Notes: generated by a model from the sequence alone, not told the origin. A stretch of 36,016 nt of DNA from an uncultured Oligoflexia bacterium (GCA_937898585.1 CALDHR010000228.1:1-36016); one strand, 5' to 3'. Counted from the first letter of the stretch, positions 1-9,298 are shown. A program made the numbers and translations.

Positions 1-1615
1 GAACCTTCCCGACACAGGACCTGAATACAATGTGACGAGAACCTATCTCAATTTAGTGATTCAGCTTCCTTGGAAGAAATCTTCCACAGAAAATTCAGAT
101 ATCCAAAAAGCAAAAAAAGTTTTGGACAAAGATCACTTTGGATTAGAGCGTGCCAAAGAGCGCATTTTAGAGTTTTTGGCCGTTCGTATGCTTAAACCTA
201 ACTATGATGGGACAATTCTTTGCTTAGCAGGCCCTCCTGGTGTGGGAAAAACCTCTCTTGGGCGAAGCATTGCCACCGCCCTTGGGCGAAAATTTTATCG
301 CATCGGTCTAGGAGGATCGCGCGATGAAGCAGAAATCAAAGGACACAGGCGAACTTATATTGGGGCCATGCCAGGAAAGATTATTCAGGCCCTCAAAAGA
401 GTAGAGGAAAACAACCCTGTTATCATGCTCGATGAAATTGATAAACTCGGTAGCAGCTATCAAGGCGATCCCTCCTCGGCCCTTCTCGAGGTTTTAGACC
501 CTGAACAAAATGACAAGTTCATCGATAATTATCTCGATCTTCCCTTTGATCTCTCTAAAGTTCTCTTTGTTGCCACGGCCAACTACATTGCCGATATCCC
601 CGCCCCATTGCTAGACCGAATGGAAGTCATTGAGCTGAGTGGCTACACCCTAGAAGAAAAAGTCTCTATTGCTGAAAAATGGGTTGTGCCTAAGCTTTTG
701 GGAAAACATGGATTGAAGAAAGAGCATCTCAAACTTTCGGCCAAAACTCTTCACCGCCTCATTAGCGATTATGCGCGCGAGCCGGGGATTAGAAATTTAG
801 AACAGATGATTGCCAAGCTCTGCCGTAAAGTGGCCATGGATAAAGTCTCGCTTTCTAAGACTCGTTTTAAACCCTTTGTGCCAGCGCCAGATGATTTAGA
901 GAATATTTTAGGACCTGTTCGCTTTCAAACAGAAGTCGCTGAAAAAGAGTTAGACCCTGGAGTGGTTATTGGTTTGGCGTGGACGCAGTATGGAGGAGAT
1001 ATTCTCTTTATTGAAAGCATTCCTCTCAAAGGGAAAGGATTTAAACTTACAGGTCAGCTAGGCGAAGTGATGAATGAGTCGGCCAATTTGGCCTATAGTT
1101 ATGTGCGAAAGCTTCTTCAAGAGGAGTCTGGAAATTTAGTGAAGCCTAAAAAGGCCGATACTGAGAATGAAGAGGGTGATGATTTTTTCTCTCATCATGA
1201 AGTTCACCTTCATCTTCCAGCAGGGGCAACACCTAAAGATGGTCCCAGCGCGGGAATGGCCATGGCCTTAGCTCTTTATGGCCTGGCAAAGGGAAAAAAA
1301 GTTCGCTCCTCTATGGCCATGACAGGAGAGTTATCTTTGACAGGAAAAATTCTTCCTATCGGTGGACTTAAAGAAAAGATCTTAGCGGCCAAACGATCGG
1401 GAATTAAGTTAGTTTTATTTCCTGAACAGAATATTAAAGACTTAAAAGATGTACCTGAAAATCATCGAAAGGGTCTAGAACTTGTGAGCGTCTCTCGCTT
1501 TGAAGAGGCCATGGAGATTGCTTTTTCTTCTCACAAGAAGAAAGTGAAAAGAAAAAGCAAGATCAAGACAGAGAAAAAAACGGTTCTTAAAATTCGTCGG
1601 AATCGTACTCGCTAA
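1..1615 (+). CDS. lon: ATP-dependent protease Lon, 5'-truncated by window edge
   Basis: Reading frame is open from nt 2 ([16 protein letters not shown]...). AAA+ Walker [12 protein letters not shown], Walker [10 protein letters not shown], and Lon catalytic motif [10 protein letters not shown]. The listed GTG at 32 is probably internal. Confidence 0.96.
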   Translation, partial: NLPDTGPEYNVTRTYLNLVIQLPWKKSSTENSDIQKAKKVLDKDHFGLERAKERILEFLAVRMLKPNYDGTILCLAGPPGVGKTSLGRSIATALGRKFYRIGLGGSRDEAEIKGHRRTYIGAMPGKIIQALKRVEENNPVIMLDEIDKLGSSYQGDPSSALLEVLDPEQNDKFIDNYLDLPFDLSKVLFVATANYIADIPAPLLDRMEVIELSGYTLEEKVSIAEKWVVPKLLGKHGLKKEHLKLSAKTLHRLISDYAREPGIRNLEQMIAKLCRKVAMDKVSLSKTRFKPFVPAPDDLENILGPVRFQTEVAEKELDPGVVIGLAWTQYGGDILFIESIPLKGKGFKLTGQLGEVMNESANLAYSYVRKLLQEESGNLVKPKKADTENEEGDDFFSHHEVHLHLPAGATPKDGPSAGMAMALALYGLAKGKKVRSSMAMTGELSLTGKILPIGGLKEKILAAKRSGIKLVLFPEQNIKDLKDVPENHRKGLELVSVSRFEEAMEIAFSSHKKKVKRKSKIKTEKKTVLKIRRNRTR

Positions 1616-1799
1616 TTTGAGCGTGAACAACTTTGCCAGCAGCGATTTCGCGCAGAGCAGTAACGATGTCTTTGTTCTTTGATCGAACGAGATGTTCGTC
1701 GCCTTCGCGAAGTTGCTTTACCCTTTTAAATGTAAGATGTACTAGTTCATAGCGGTTTTCAACTTTATCAAGGCAGTCTTCAATTGTTATCCTGGCCAC
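1587..1799 (-). CDS. rpoZ: DNA-directed RNA polymerase omega subunit
   Basis: 70 aa, [33 protein letters not shown] start with AGGAGA Shine-Dalgarno; 3' end overlaps lon. Confidence 0.93.
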   Translation of the reverse strand: MARITIEDCLDKVENRYELVHLTFKRVKQLREGDEHLVRSKNKDIVTALREIAAGKVVHAQISEYDSDEF

Positions 1800-1887
1800 G
1801 AAGATTCTCCTAATTTAACTTTTAATAAATTTTATTTAAAAGGGGTTCATTGCATAAGGCCAGCAATTTAAGTTGAGTGGAAAAAAA

Positions 1888-2739
1888 ATGTCAAATCAAA
1901 TATTACTTTTTGTGAAAAAGATGCTGCTATTTTTCTCTTTTGCTCTTCCTTTGGTCCCCCTCTGGGGACAAAGCTGGATGATCCTCAGAGAATCAGAGGA
2001 AAAAAGACCTTTTTTTATTGAGAGCTCTTTAAGTCAGGCACGCCACTATTTAGAACAACTTAGTTGGCTAGGAAAAATGAGTTTTTCCTTTAAAGAAAAG
2101 AAACTTTCCCTTCGTTCCACTCAATATCTTCTCTCGCTTATTGCCGAGACCATTAATGAGGGGGGCAGTTATGCCTATTTAATGGAAAACAAGACATTAT
2201 CTTTTCATTTGATAGATAGTCCTTCCATCTTTTTCTTTTCTTTGCCCTCTGGAGATATTTATTTTTCTCGCAGTGCTTTTAAAAATATTTTTCGCAATGA
2301 AGGCGATCTGCTCTCTTTTCTTCTCTATGAGTTAACGAGAATTCATTTCTCCATTTACCCTAAAAGAAAAATTATTCCTCGAGGGGGATTGAGACCAGAG
2401 GAATTTCTTTATTTGATTCAACTGCCTTTAGAGGAAAGAAAGAATATTAACGAGTTTTGTTACGGTGTACTAAAGAGGAGCAAGAGGGACCCTTACCTTT
2501 ATCTAAGCTGGCTGCAGTTACTGGGACGCAATTATATGAAGGTACCTCACTTTGAAGATGCCTCAGGTCTTGCTGAGCAGGAATTTTCTTATAAAAAACT
2601 CTACCTTCAAGAAACTTCAAAAAATGAAAAAGGACAGTTGAAAGATGCCTCCAGTAAAGAGTATTATGATTTTACAAGGAATGTTTTAAATGAGCGAGAT
2701 AACGAAAAAGAACGGTATATTATGGAGCGAAAAAATTAA
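1888..2739 (+). CDS. M48 peptidase-like protein with degenerate active site (predicted non-catalytic)
   Basis: Segment FHLIDSPSIFFFSLPSGDIYFSRSAFKNIFRNEGDLLSFLLYELTRIH resembles M48 'NAF.LPGG.I...G......nEaELA.VLaHEiaH', but HExxH reads YELTR. N-terminal hydrophobic signal. ATG at 1888 has a better SD than the TTG at 1873. Confidence 0.55.
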   Translation: MSNQILLFVKKMLLFFSFALPLVPLWGQSWMILRESEEKRPFFIESSLSQARHYLEQLSWLGKMSFSFKEKKLSLRSTQYLLSLIAETINEGGSYAYLMENKTLSFHLIDSPSIFFFSLPSGDIYFSRSAFKNIFRNEGDLLSFLLYELTRIHFSIYPKRKIIPRGGLRPEEFLYLIQLPLEERKNINEFCYGVLKRSKRDPYLYLSWLQLLGRNYMKVPHFEDASGLAEQEFSYKKLYLQETSKNEKGQLKDASSKEYYDFTRNVLNERDNEKERYIMERKN

Positions 2740-3676
2740 AAGTTGTCTGAAAGATGAATGGCCTTCTTTTAAGGAAATAATTCCTCTTTCTTTGCAGGCA
2801 TCAGGAAGAGTTTATTTTCGTCTAAGAAAAGAAAATGATGAGAGTATGGTTCTCTGTTTCGATGAGACTCTTTGTGATGAGAAGCATTCTTTTTTACTTC
2901 AAAGCTCTTTTTTTCAGGAACAAGGAGTTTATACTCCCCAGCTACTTAAAATAGATTTTAAAAATCATTTTTACTTACAAGAAGACTTAGGTGATGAGTC
3001 ACTCTTAGTGAAAAGCTTTTTGGCAAAAGATGAAAAAGAGGTAGATGTTTTTTATAAAAATGTCATTGATGAAATGATGAAATGGCAAAAAATAAGAAAG
3101 AAGGGGGGAGAGTTTTCTTTTTCAGAGGAAAAATTTAATGAAGAAATAGAGAAGAGTATTGAGTTTTTTTATCAGAACTTTTTAAAGGTAAAAGACTCCG
3201 GTCATTTAAGAGAAATTAAAAATTTTTTTGCGCCTCTTAATAAAAAATTGAGCAATGAATCAACCTATTATACTCATCGCGATTTTCACTCGCGAAATAT
3301 TTTCTTCAAAGAAGAAAGACCTTATATTATTGATTATCAAGATGCTCGCTTTGGTCCTTTGAGTTATGATTTAGTTTCTCTTTTAGAAGATTCTTATTTT
3401 GATTTAAACAAAGAACAAAAAGAAGATTACAAAAACTACTTTTCTTGCAAAATGCAAATATCTCAAGATGAATTAGATCTCTCTTATAGGGAATGTTTTT
3501 TACAGCGAATTGTAAAAGTTCTAGGAACTTTTTCATTTTTAGGGATGAGAGAAGAGAAGAGATTTTATCTTCAATATATTGCTTTTAATGCAGAGAAATT
3601 GAGGCATTTTTTAAGTAATAAGAAAGAAGACAAGGAGCTTAAAGAGCTCCTGCTAAGGCCTTATTATGGTCTTTGA
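2690..3676 (+). CDS. APH-family sugar kinase, AmgK-like (anomeric MurNAc/GlcNAc kinase candidate)
   Basis: Catalytic/metal-binding motifs THRDFHSRNIFF and PYIIDYQDARFGPLSYDLVSLLEDSYFDL; directly followed by a MurU-like nucleotidyltransferase. Confidence 0.75.
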   Translation: MSEITKKNGILWSEKIKSCLKDEWPSFKEIIPLSLQASGRVYFRLRKENDESMVLCFDETLCDEKHSFLLQSSFFQEQGVYTPQLLKIDFKNHFYLQEDLGDESLLVKSFLAKDEKEVDVFYKNVIDEMMKWQKIRKKGGEFSFSEEKFNEEIEKSIEFFYQNFLKVKDSGHLREIKNFFAPLNKKLSNESTYYTHRDFHSRNIFFKEERPYIIDYQDARFGPLSYDLVSLLEDSYFDLNKEQKEDYKNYFSCKMQISQDELDLSYRECFLQRIVKVLGTFSFLGMREEKRFYLQYIAFNAEKLRHFLSNKKEDKELKELLLRPYYGL

Positions 3677-4595
3677 TTATCTTTTTTTATTGGCAGCGGG
3701 TAAGGCCACAAGAATGAAGGAGATTTGCAAGAAACGGCCTAAGGTTCTTTTGCCTATCTATGATGTTTTGGCCCTTGATCTTTTTTTGCGTTACTACGCT
3801 CCGATGGTGGATAAAAAAATTTTCATCAATACTCATGATTTTCATGAAGAGATAAAAGATGCTTGTGAGAAATCTTCTTACAAAGAAAAAATTGTTTTAC
3901 TAAAAGAGGAGATTCTTTTGGATGTAGGAGGGGCCGTAATGAACCTCAAAAAGCATCTTAAGGATCAAGGAGAAGAAGAAGGCAGGGTTCTCCTTGTTAA
4001 TGCCGATCAGTTTTATTTTTTTGAGGAAGAAAAAAAAGAAGATCATCATGGAGTGGCCCTTTTTTCAACAAAAGTTCCTCGTTCTTTAAAATTTAATGCG
4101 CTTAAAGTTGATGAGAATAATTTTCTTAAAGAAATTATTCCAAGTGATTTGATAAAAGAAAAAGAGCATCTTACTTATACGGGAGTCGCTCTCCTTGATT
4201 TAAGTCACATTGATTATAAAGAAGGTGTAAGTTCTTTTTTCAAAACAGTGGCCAATTATAAAGAAAAAGATGTTTTTATTTTTCCACCTCAAGAGATAAA
4301 GAGCTTTGATTTTGGGACACCTCTTCGCTACTATCAATTTTTGATCCATCTCTTGGAAGCAGAAGAGTCTTATTTTCATGAGGCCATAGATAAGAAGAAG
4401 ATTAATAAAGAGAGACAAAATTATCAGGCGGGAGAAGAAGAAAAAGTTATCAATTTAGGAGGAAATATCATTAAAAATACAAGCAAGGGGTATATTGTGA
4501 CATATTACAGTACTCATCAGGTTGCAGAGAAGGAAGGGTTTTATTTTTTTGATGATTTTGTTGAGGTTTTCCCTTCTCGTGATATAGAATCGTAG
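3666..4595 (+). CDS. Nucleotidyltransferase, MurU-like (MurNAc-1-P uridylyltransferase candidate)
   Basis: N-terminal LFLLAAGKATRMKEICKKRPKVLLPIYD matches the LAAG.g.RM...t...PK.LLP nucleotidyltransferase signature; overlaps the AmgK-like ORF. Confidence 0.72.
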   Translation: MVFDYLFLLAAGKATRMKEICKKRPKVLLPIYDVLALDLFLRYYAPMVDKKIFINTHDFHEEIKDACEKSSYKEKIVLLKEEILLDVGGAVMNLKKHLKDQGEEEGRVLLVNADQFYFFEEEKKEDHHGVALFSTKVPRSLKFNALKVDENNFLKEIIPSDLIKEKEHLTYTGVALLDLSHIDYKEGVSSFFKTVANYKEKDVFIFPPQEIKSFDFGTPLRYYQFLIHLLEAEESYFHEAIDKKKINKERQNYQAGEEEKVINLGGNIIKNTSKGYIVTYYSTHQVAEKEGFYFFDDFVEVFPSRDIES

Positions 4596-4762
4596 GGGCA
4601 GATAAGATAACAGAGATCGCAGGATGTGCAGCGATAGTCATCAATAAAGAGACCATTCTTATCTTCGAGAATAGCACTTTCAGGACAAATAATTTGGCAT
4701 AAATCACAGTTTATACAAGAGGCCGTGATTTTAAATTGATCATTAAAAAAGTTTTCATTCAT
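4541..4762 (-). CDS. 2[4Fe-4S] ferredoxin-like protein
   Basis: Two CxxCxxCxxxCP motifs: CINCDLCQIICP and CTSCDLCYLICP; 73 aa. Confidence 0.88.
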   Translation of the reverse strand: MNENFFNDQFKITASCINCDLCQIICPESAILEDKNGLFIDDYRCTSCDLCYLICPYDSISREGKTSTKSSKK

Positions 4763-4897
4763 CTTTCTAGTGTGAAAGATTTAAGGGAAAATGAAAAAGA
4801 GGAAAAATATGCTGGCCTTGAGACTAATAACCTATCTTTTCTGTTTATTTAATTCCCTAAGTTTTTTTTTTACTTTCTCGTTAAACACTACTTCTCA

Positions 4898-5533
4898 ATG
4901 GTTCCTCTTTTTAGCAAAGTAATTTTTTTCGATTTTCTCAATGAAGAAAAAGTTCTTCTTCTTATTTTTTGCGCTCTTTTTTTGACAACACTTTTAAGAC
5001 AAAAAATATCAAAAATATTTTTTCTCTTCTTTCACGGACTGATAAGTTTTTATTTTCTTTTTGAGTTTTATCAAAAAATGCAAAGTGAGATTTTCATTCT
5101 TTTTTCGGCCGAAATATTTTTTGCTTATCTCTTTGGTTATTTATGGTGGGATTTTTTAGATCGCTCTTATAATTCTTGCAGAGTATCTCTCTTTGACAGA
5201 GAGTTTCGGCCAGAGGTTCCCCTTGAAAGCTATCTTAAATTTAGTAAGAAAAAAGAAGAAAAATCTTTGCGCTCTTTTGTTGTCTCTTGGGATGAAGAAT
5301 CAATTTCACTTCTTGTGCCGGACCTTAGTGAGCATTCTTTTTTTAAAAAGGGACATTGGGATCTTTTTTTTGATGGGCGTCGTTATTCTTATCCCGTGAG
5401 AGTAGTTGACTTTTTTAGAGAGAAAAAGATTATCCACCTTTTGGTAGCAAAAGAAAGGAGAGAAAAAAGAGAAGAGATGAGCTGGGGGGAAATATTTATC
5501 TTATTAGAGAGAAGAGGTTACTTAACCCATTAA
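4898..5533 (+). CDS. Membrane protein of unknown function; N-terminus may begin upstream in another frame
   Basis: Open frame with hydrophobic N-terminal segments and a soluble C-terminal beta-rich region (possibly PilZ-like). No SD before ATG 4898; see finding on the T10 tract. Confidence 0.55.
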   Translation: MVPLFSKVIFFDFLNEEKVLLLIFCALFLTTLLRQKISKIFFLFFHGLISFYFLFEFYQKMQSEIFILFSAEIFFAYLFGYLWWDFLDRSYNSCRVSLFDREFRPEVPLESYLKFSKKKEEKSLRSFVVSWDEESISLLVPDLSEHSFFKKGHWDLFFDGRRYSYPVRVVDFFREKKIIHLLVAKERREKREEMSWGEIFILLERRGYLTH

Positions 5534-5563
5534 GAATTCTTTGTTTATTCCGACAGAAAACTC

Positions 5564-5869
5564 ATGAAGAATGAATATGATAAACTCCTTAAAGAAACCT
5601 ATGACCTATTAGATGAGAAGGGAAAGTTTTTGCTTTGTTTGAAAAAAAACACAAAAAGAGGGGTTTTTATTTCAACATCAGAAAAATTTCCCTACTGCCT
5701 TCCTGTTAACTGTCCTTGGCTGCAAGAGGATTCACTAAAAAAGCTATTATCTGTTTGTAATATCTTAATGAATGAGAGCTTTACTCATATTCAACGCCAG
5801 GATTCTTTTCTTCCCAGTGAGAAGATAATAATCCTTCTTACAAAGAATGGTAGTAATTCTTCATCTTAA
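5564..5869 (+). CDS. Hypothetical protein (101 aa)
   Basis: Open frame, in the same frame as the preceding ORF and separated only by one TAA; no clear SD. Confidence 0.4.
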   Translation: MKNEYDKLLKETYDLLDEKGKFLLCLKKNTKRGVFISTSEKFPYCLPVNCPWLQEDSLKKLLSVCNILMNESFTHIQRQDSFLPSEKIIILLTKNGSNSSS

Positions 5870-6689
5870 GAGCATCAATTTCTAAATTTGGTCCTGCCGA
5901 GATAACATGTCCGCCACAATCTTTATCTTTAAAGGCCCTCATAAGATCGCGCCAGTTAAAATTTGATTCATCGAGGTTCATGTGTTTTAAGTCGCCTTTA
6001 GAGTTAGAGCTAACGCCCGAGAGATGTATGTGCATTTTTTCCAGAGCACTGTGTCCAATCTCTGCTTCAATGCGGTTTAAAATTTCCATAAATTCGCTAT
6101 AGCTATTGCATTCATTGGTGCGTGCATAGAGGTGAGAGAAGTCCAGGCATGGCCAACAGCTGGGAACTGATTTAGCAAGACCTAGAAGTTCATCGAGAGA
6201 GCCAAACTGACTTGTTTTTCCTGTAAGTTCAGGGCGAAGTTCAATATCAATATCAAGACGAGCGAGTCTTTCTTCGATGACATTGAGGCTTTTTTCTACT
6301 AGATCAAAGACATCATAGGGAGAATCTTTCATGTAAAAAGCAGCATGAAATGTCATGGATTCTGCCCCGCACATATCAGAGACTTTTGCCGTTTGAATAA
6401 TTCTCTCTACAGAAGAGTCAATTTTATCTTGTTCACGAGCGTTTAAGTTAATATAGTAGGGTCCATGAGAAGTGAGAGGAATTCCTAATTGGTAGGAGGC
6501 ACGACGAAGCCCAGAACTTGTTTCTTCTTTCATGCGTACACCATGGGAAAACTCCAATTGCATACAATCAAGGCCTAATTGATGGATTCTTTTAACTCCT
6601 TCAATGGGATTGCCTTTTTTAATAGTGCTATTGGGAATACCCGCCGTGCCAAAAAGTAGCTTTGATAAAGTCATGAGTTCCCCTCTCAT
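5838..6689 (-). CDS. Sugar phosphate isomerase/AP endonuclease family TIM barrel (Endonuclease IV-like)
   Basis: MQLEFSHGVRM, TSHGPYYINLNA, MTFHAAFYM, CLDFSHLYAR, MHIHLSGVSS are EndoIV/xylose isomerase-like TIM-barrel metal-site segments. Confidence 0.8.
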   Translation of the reverse strand: MRGELMTLSKLLFGTAGIPNSTIKKGNPIEGVKRIHQLGLDCMQLEFSHGVRMKEETSSGLRRASYQLGIPLTSHGPYYINLNAREQDKIDSSVERIIQTAKVSDMCGAESMTFHAAFYMKDSPYDVFDLVEKSLNVIEERLARLDIDIELRPELTGKTSQFGSLDELLGLAKSVPSCWPCLDFSHLYARTNECNSYSEFMEILNRIEAEIGHSALEKMHIHLSGVSSNSKGDLKHMNLDESNFNWRDLMRAFKDKDCGGHVISAGPNLEIDALKMKNYYHSL

Positions 6690-6794
6690 TTATATGAAAA
6701 TTTCAATTATGGTATACCATAGCATAAGTGTCATTTTTTTTTCAAAGAAAACCTATGACACGTAACAATAAGTGTAAAAAATGAAAGGTTTTAG

Positions 6795-7442
6795 ATGAAT
6801 TCCTCATTTGTAATGATTTTTTTAATTCATGAATTAAAAGTTGTTTTTTGTTTTTTTTTAATATCTTTGAGTGTCATTTATTTGCTGACACCCTATGGGA
6901 CCTCACTTTATCTCTATTGGCGTCTAAAAAGAAAAAAAGTTTTAAAAAATCAGTATCTTCTTTTTGACTGCCAAGTAGAAAGTTTTTGTGCTAAGTGGCA
7001 TTATTCTCCTGTGAATTTTTTTCTTATTCAGGAGAAGAATATTGTTTTAAAGGGATCTTATTTTCTCGTTCCGAGGATTTTTTCTCCTACAGAAGTTTAC
7101 TTAACGGAAGATTTCTTTAATAAAATGACAAAAAAAGAGTTAGAGAGAATTTTTTCTCAAGCAGGGAAGAAAAACTTCTTTATTTCTTTTGCTCTTTTTT
7201 GGCCTAATATTATGATCTGCTATTTTCTTATGTTTACTCGATTTATCTTTTCATTTTTTGATATGAAAAAAAGTTTTTCTTCTTCCATGATAAATTTCGT
7301 TATATTTTTCACCGTTCTTCCTTATTTAATGGTTTTTAATTTTTTAAAAAAAGATAAAAAAGTATATGGTGATATGGTTAAAATGTTTGACTCACATCTT
7401 TCATTAGATATAAAACTTCTTCCTCTTTTTTACCTTCTTTAA
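6795..7442 (+). CDS. Membrane protein, possible degenerate M48/HtpX-like pseudopeptidase
   Basis: Hydrophobic N- and C-terminal segments; central VYLTEDFFNKMTKKELERIFSQAGKK resembles the M48 'i.lt.gLl..l...EleavlaHElgH' region without HExxH. Stop overlaps next ATG. Confidence 0.5.
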   Translation: MNSSFVMIFLIHELKVVFCFFLISLSVIYLLTPYGTSLYLYWRLKRKKVLKNQYLLFDCQVESFCAKWHYSPVNFFLIQEKNIVLKGSYFLVPRIFSPTEVYLTEDFFNKMTKKELERIFSQAGKKNFFISFALFWPNIMICYFLMFTRFIFSFFDMKKSFSSSMINFVIFFTVLPYLMVFNFLKKDKKVYGDMVKMFDSHLSLDIKLLPLFYLL

Positions 7443-9298
7443 TGAAATACTTTATTTTTTTTCTTTTAAATCTTCTTTTTAATAGTGCCATTCTTTTATT
7501 TCCTTTAGATTTTTTTGATGCTGCCATTTATGACTCCTTTTTGCGCTTTAGTTTAAAAGAAAAAGTCTCTAGCAACGTGGTCCTTGTGACTTTTGATGAA
7601 TTTTCTGATGATTTTTTTCAACAACAATATCCCTATCCCTTTGCCGTTTATTACTCTATCTTTAATAAAATTATTGATTTAAATCCTCGCATGATTGCTT
7701 TTTCTTTAGATTTTCCTTTCTTTGAAAAAGAAGATTTTCATTGGAAGGAGAAGTTTAATACTCTTTTTTCTTCTTTTTCACCTTCAAAAAAAAGAATTAT
7801 TCAAGGAGAGAGAATTAATCCATGGGGGGAAGAAAAAAGAGTTTTTCATCTCAATGATTTTCCTCATGGGCCAGATATTATTAATTTTGATCACTATGTT
7901 TATGCAAAAGATGGAGTTCATCGAAGAATTTTGACTCGTTTTAGAAAAAAAGAGTCCTTCCCTTTTTTAGTAGCAAAAAATTTTTTGCCAAGGGAAGAAA
8001 AATTTTTGCCTCATGATTATTACTTTGAAAAAGCAGAGGCCTATTTTTCACTTTATCGTTTTCCCTTTTCTCCTAATCTTGCAGGCCAGAGAAGTATTGA
8101 GAGAATATCTTTGAGAGATCTCTATTCAGGATCTTTGGTTTCACTGGACCTTAAAGATAAAATTATTTTATTGGCCAAAGAGTATGAGACGCATGGAGAG
8201 ACTTTTATTGCGACACCTTTTAGCAAAGATGTCTCTAAGAGAAGTACACGGGCCCTCGTAAAGGCCGCTCAGATAGAAGCTTTAATTAACCACCAAAAAT
8301 ATTTAGTCAAACGGGTTCCAGAAAGAGGAGTTAGGATTTTGGGGCTCTTGTTTTCCCTTTGGCCTTCTTTTGCTATCATGTCATCTCTGCCATTGAACAT
8401 TGTTTTGTTATCGCCTTTTTTAATGACTTTTCTTCTCTTTCTTTCTTCTTATCTCTTGCTTCTTTGGGGAGGTATTTATCTTTCTGCTCTTCCCTTTGTT
8501 CTTATTTTTTTTGTGGGCTTTCTTATTTGGGCCCCGTTGAGAAATTTGCGGGAAAGAGAAGAAAAATTAGTCTATTTGCATGAGTCAAATCTTCTCAGAG
8601 AATTAGATGAGTTTAAGGAAAATTTTCTTTCTCTCATAGGACATGATCTTAAGACGCCTCTGAGCAAAGTCTCATTATCTCTTGATTGCTTAGAGCAGGT
8701 TTTGCCTGCACAAAAAAAAACAATATCCTATTTTCAACAATTAAAATCAGGTGTCAGTGAGCTAGAGCGATTGACAGGACTTTTGATGGATTTTGCCAAA
8801 GTTGAAAAGAAGAGCGTTATTTTAGATCTTCAGTCAGTCGATATGAATGACGTTATTAAAGAGGCCATTAAACAAAGAGAGCAGGAGATGAAGAAAAAAA
8901 ATATTTCTTTAACTCTTTTGCTTGATTCTCTTTACCCCCTTTTGATGGATAAAAAATTAATCATAAGGATTCTTATTAATCTTCTCGATAATGCTATTCG
9001 CTACTCACCTGAAAATTCTTCTGTTGTCATTGAGAGCTATGAGACAAAAGAAGAGTGGGTAAAAGTCTCTATTAAAGACAGCGGGATGGGAGTAGAAAAA
9101 GAAGATTCTGCTTTTCTTTTTCAGAAATTTTACAGGGGAAAGAATGTTCAAAAAAAAGAGACTATGGGGCAAGGATTGGGGCTCTATTTGGCCCATTATT
9201 TTATTTCTTTGCATCAGGGAAAAATTTTTTTAGAGTCAACTTCTATGCAGGGTAGCACTTTTTCTTTTGAGCTTCCCTATAATGGAGAAAATAAATGA
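7442..9298 (+). CDS. CHASE2-domain sensor histidine kinase
   Basis: CHASE2-like N-terminus (FDAAIYDSFLRF...VVLVTFDEFSDD; GETFIATPFSKD...KAAQIEALINHQKYL), TM cluster, H-box LIGHDLKTPLSKVSLSLD, N-box NLLDNAIRYSP, G-boxes DSGMGV and GQGLGLYLAHYF. Confidence 0.9.
   Translation: MKYFIFFLLNLLFNSAILLFPLDFFDAAIYDSFLRFSLKEKVSSNVVLVTFDEFSDDFFQQQYPYPFAVYYSIFNKIIDLNPRMIAFSLDFPFFEKEDFHWKEKFNTLFSSFSPSKKRIIQGERINPWGEEKRVFHLNDFPHGPDIINFDHYVYAKDGVHRRILTRFRKKESFPFLVAKNFLPREEKFLPHDYYFEKAEAYFSLYRFPFSPNLAGQRSIERISLRDLYSGSLVSLDLKDKIILLAKEYETHGETFIATPFSKDVSKRSTRALVKAAQIEALINHQKYLVKRVPERGVRILGLLFSLWPSFAIMSSLPLNIVLLSPFLMTFLLFLSSYLLLLWGGIYLSALPFVLIFFVGFLIWAPLRNLREREEKLVYLHESNLLRELDEFKENFLSLIGHDLKTPLSKVSLSLDCLEQVLPAQKKTISYFQQLKSGVSELERLTGLLMDFAKVEKKSVILDLQSVDMNDVIKEAIKQREQEMKKKNISLTLLLDSLYPLLMDKKLIIRILINLLDNAIRYSPENSSVVIESYETKEEWVKVSIKDSGMGVEKEDSAFLFQKFYRGKNVQKKETMGQGLGLYLAHYFISLHQGKIFLESTSMQGSTFSFELPYNGENK

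Noticed and set aside
4862-4871. T10 run as an intrinsic terminator
   Set aside because: No GC-rich stem precedes it; a coding frameshift explanation fits the frames better.
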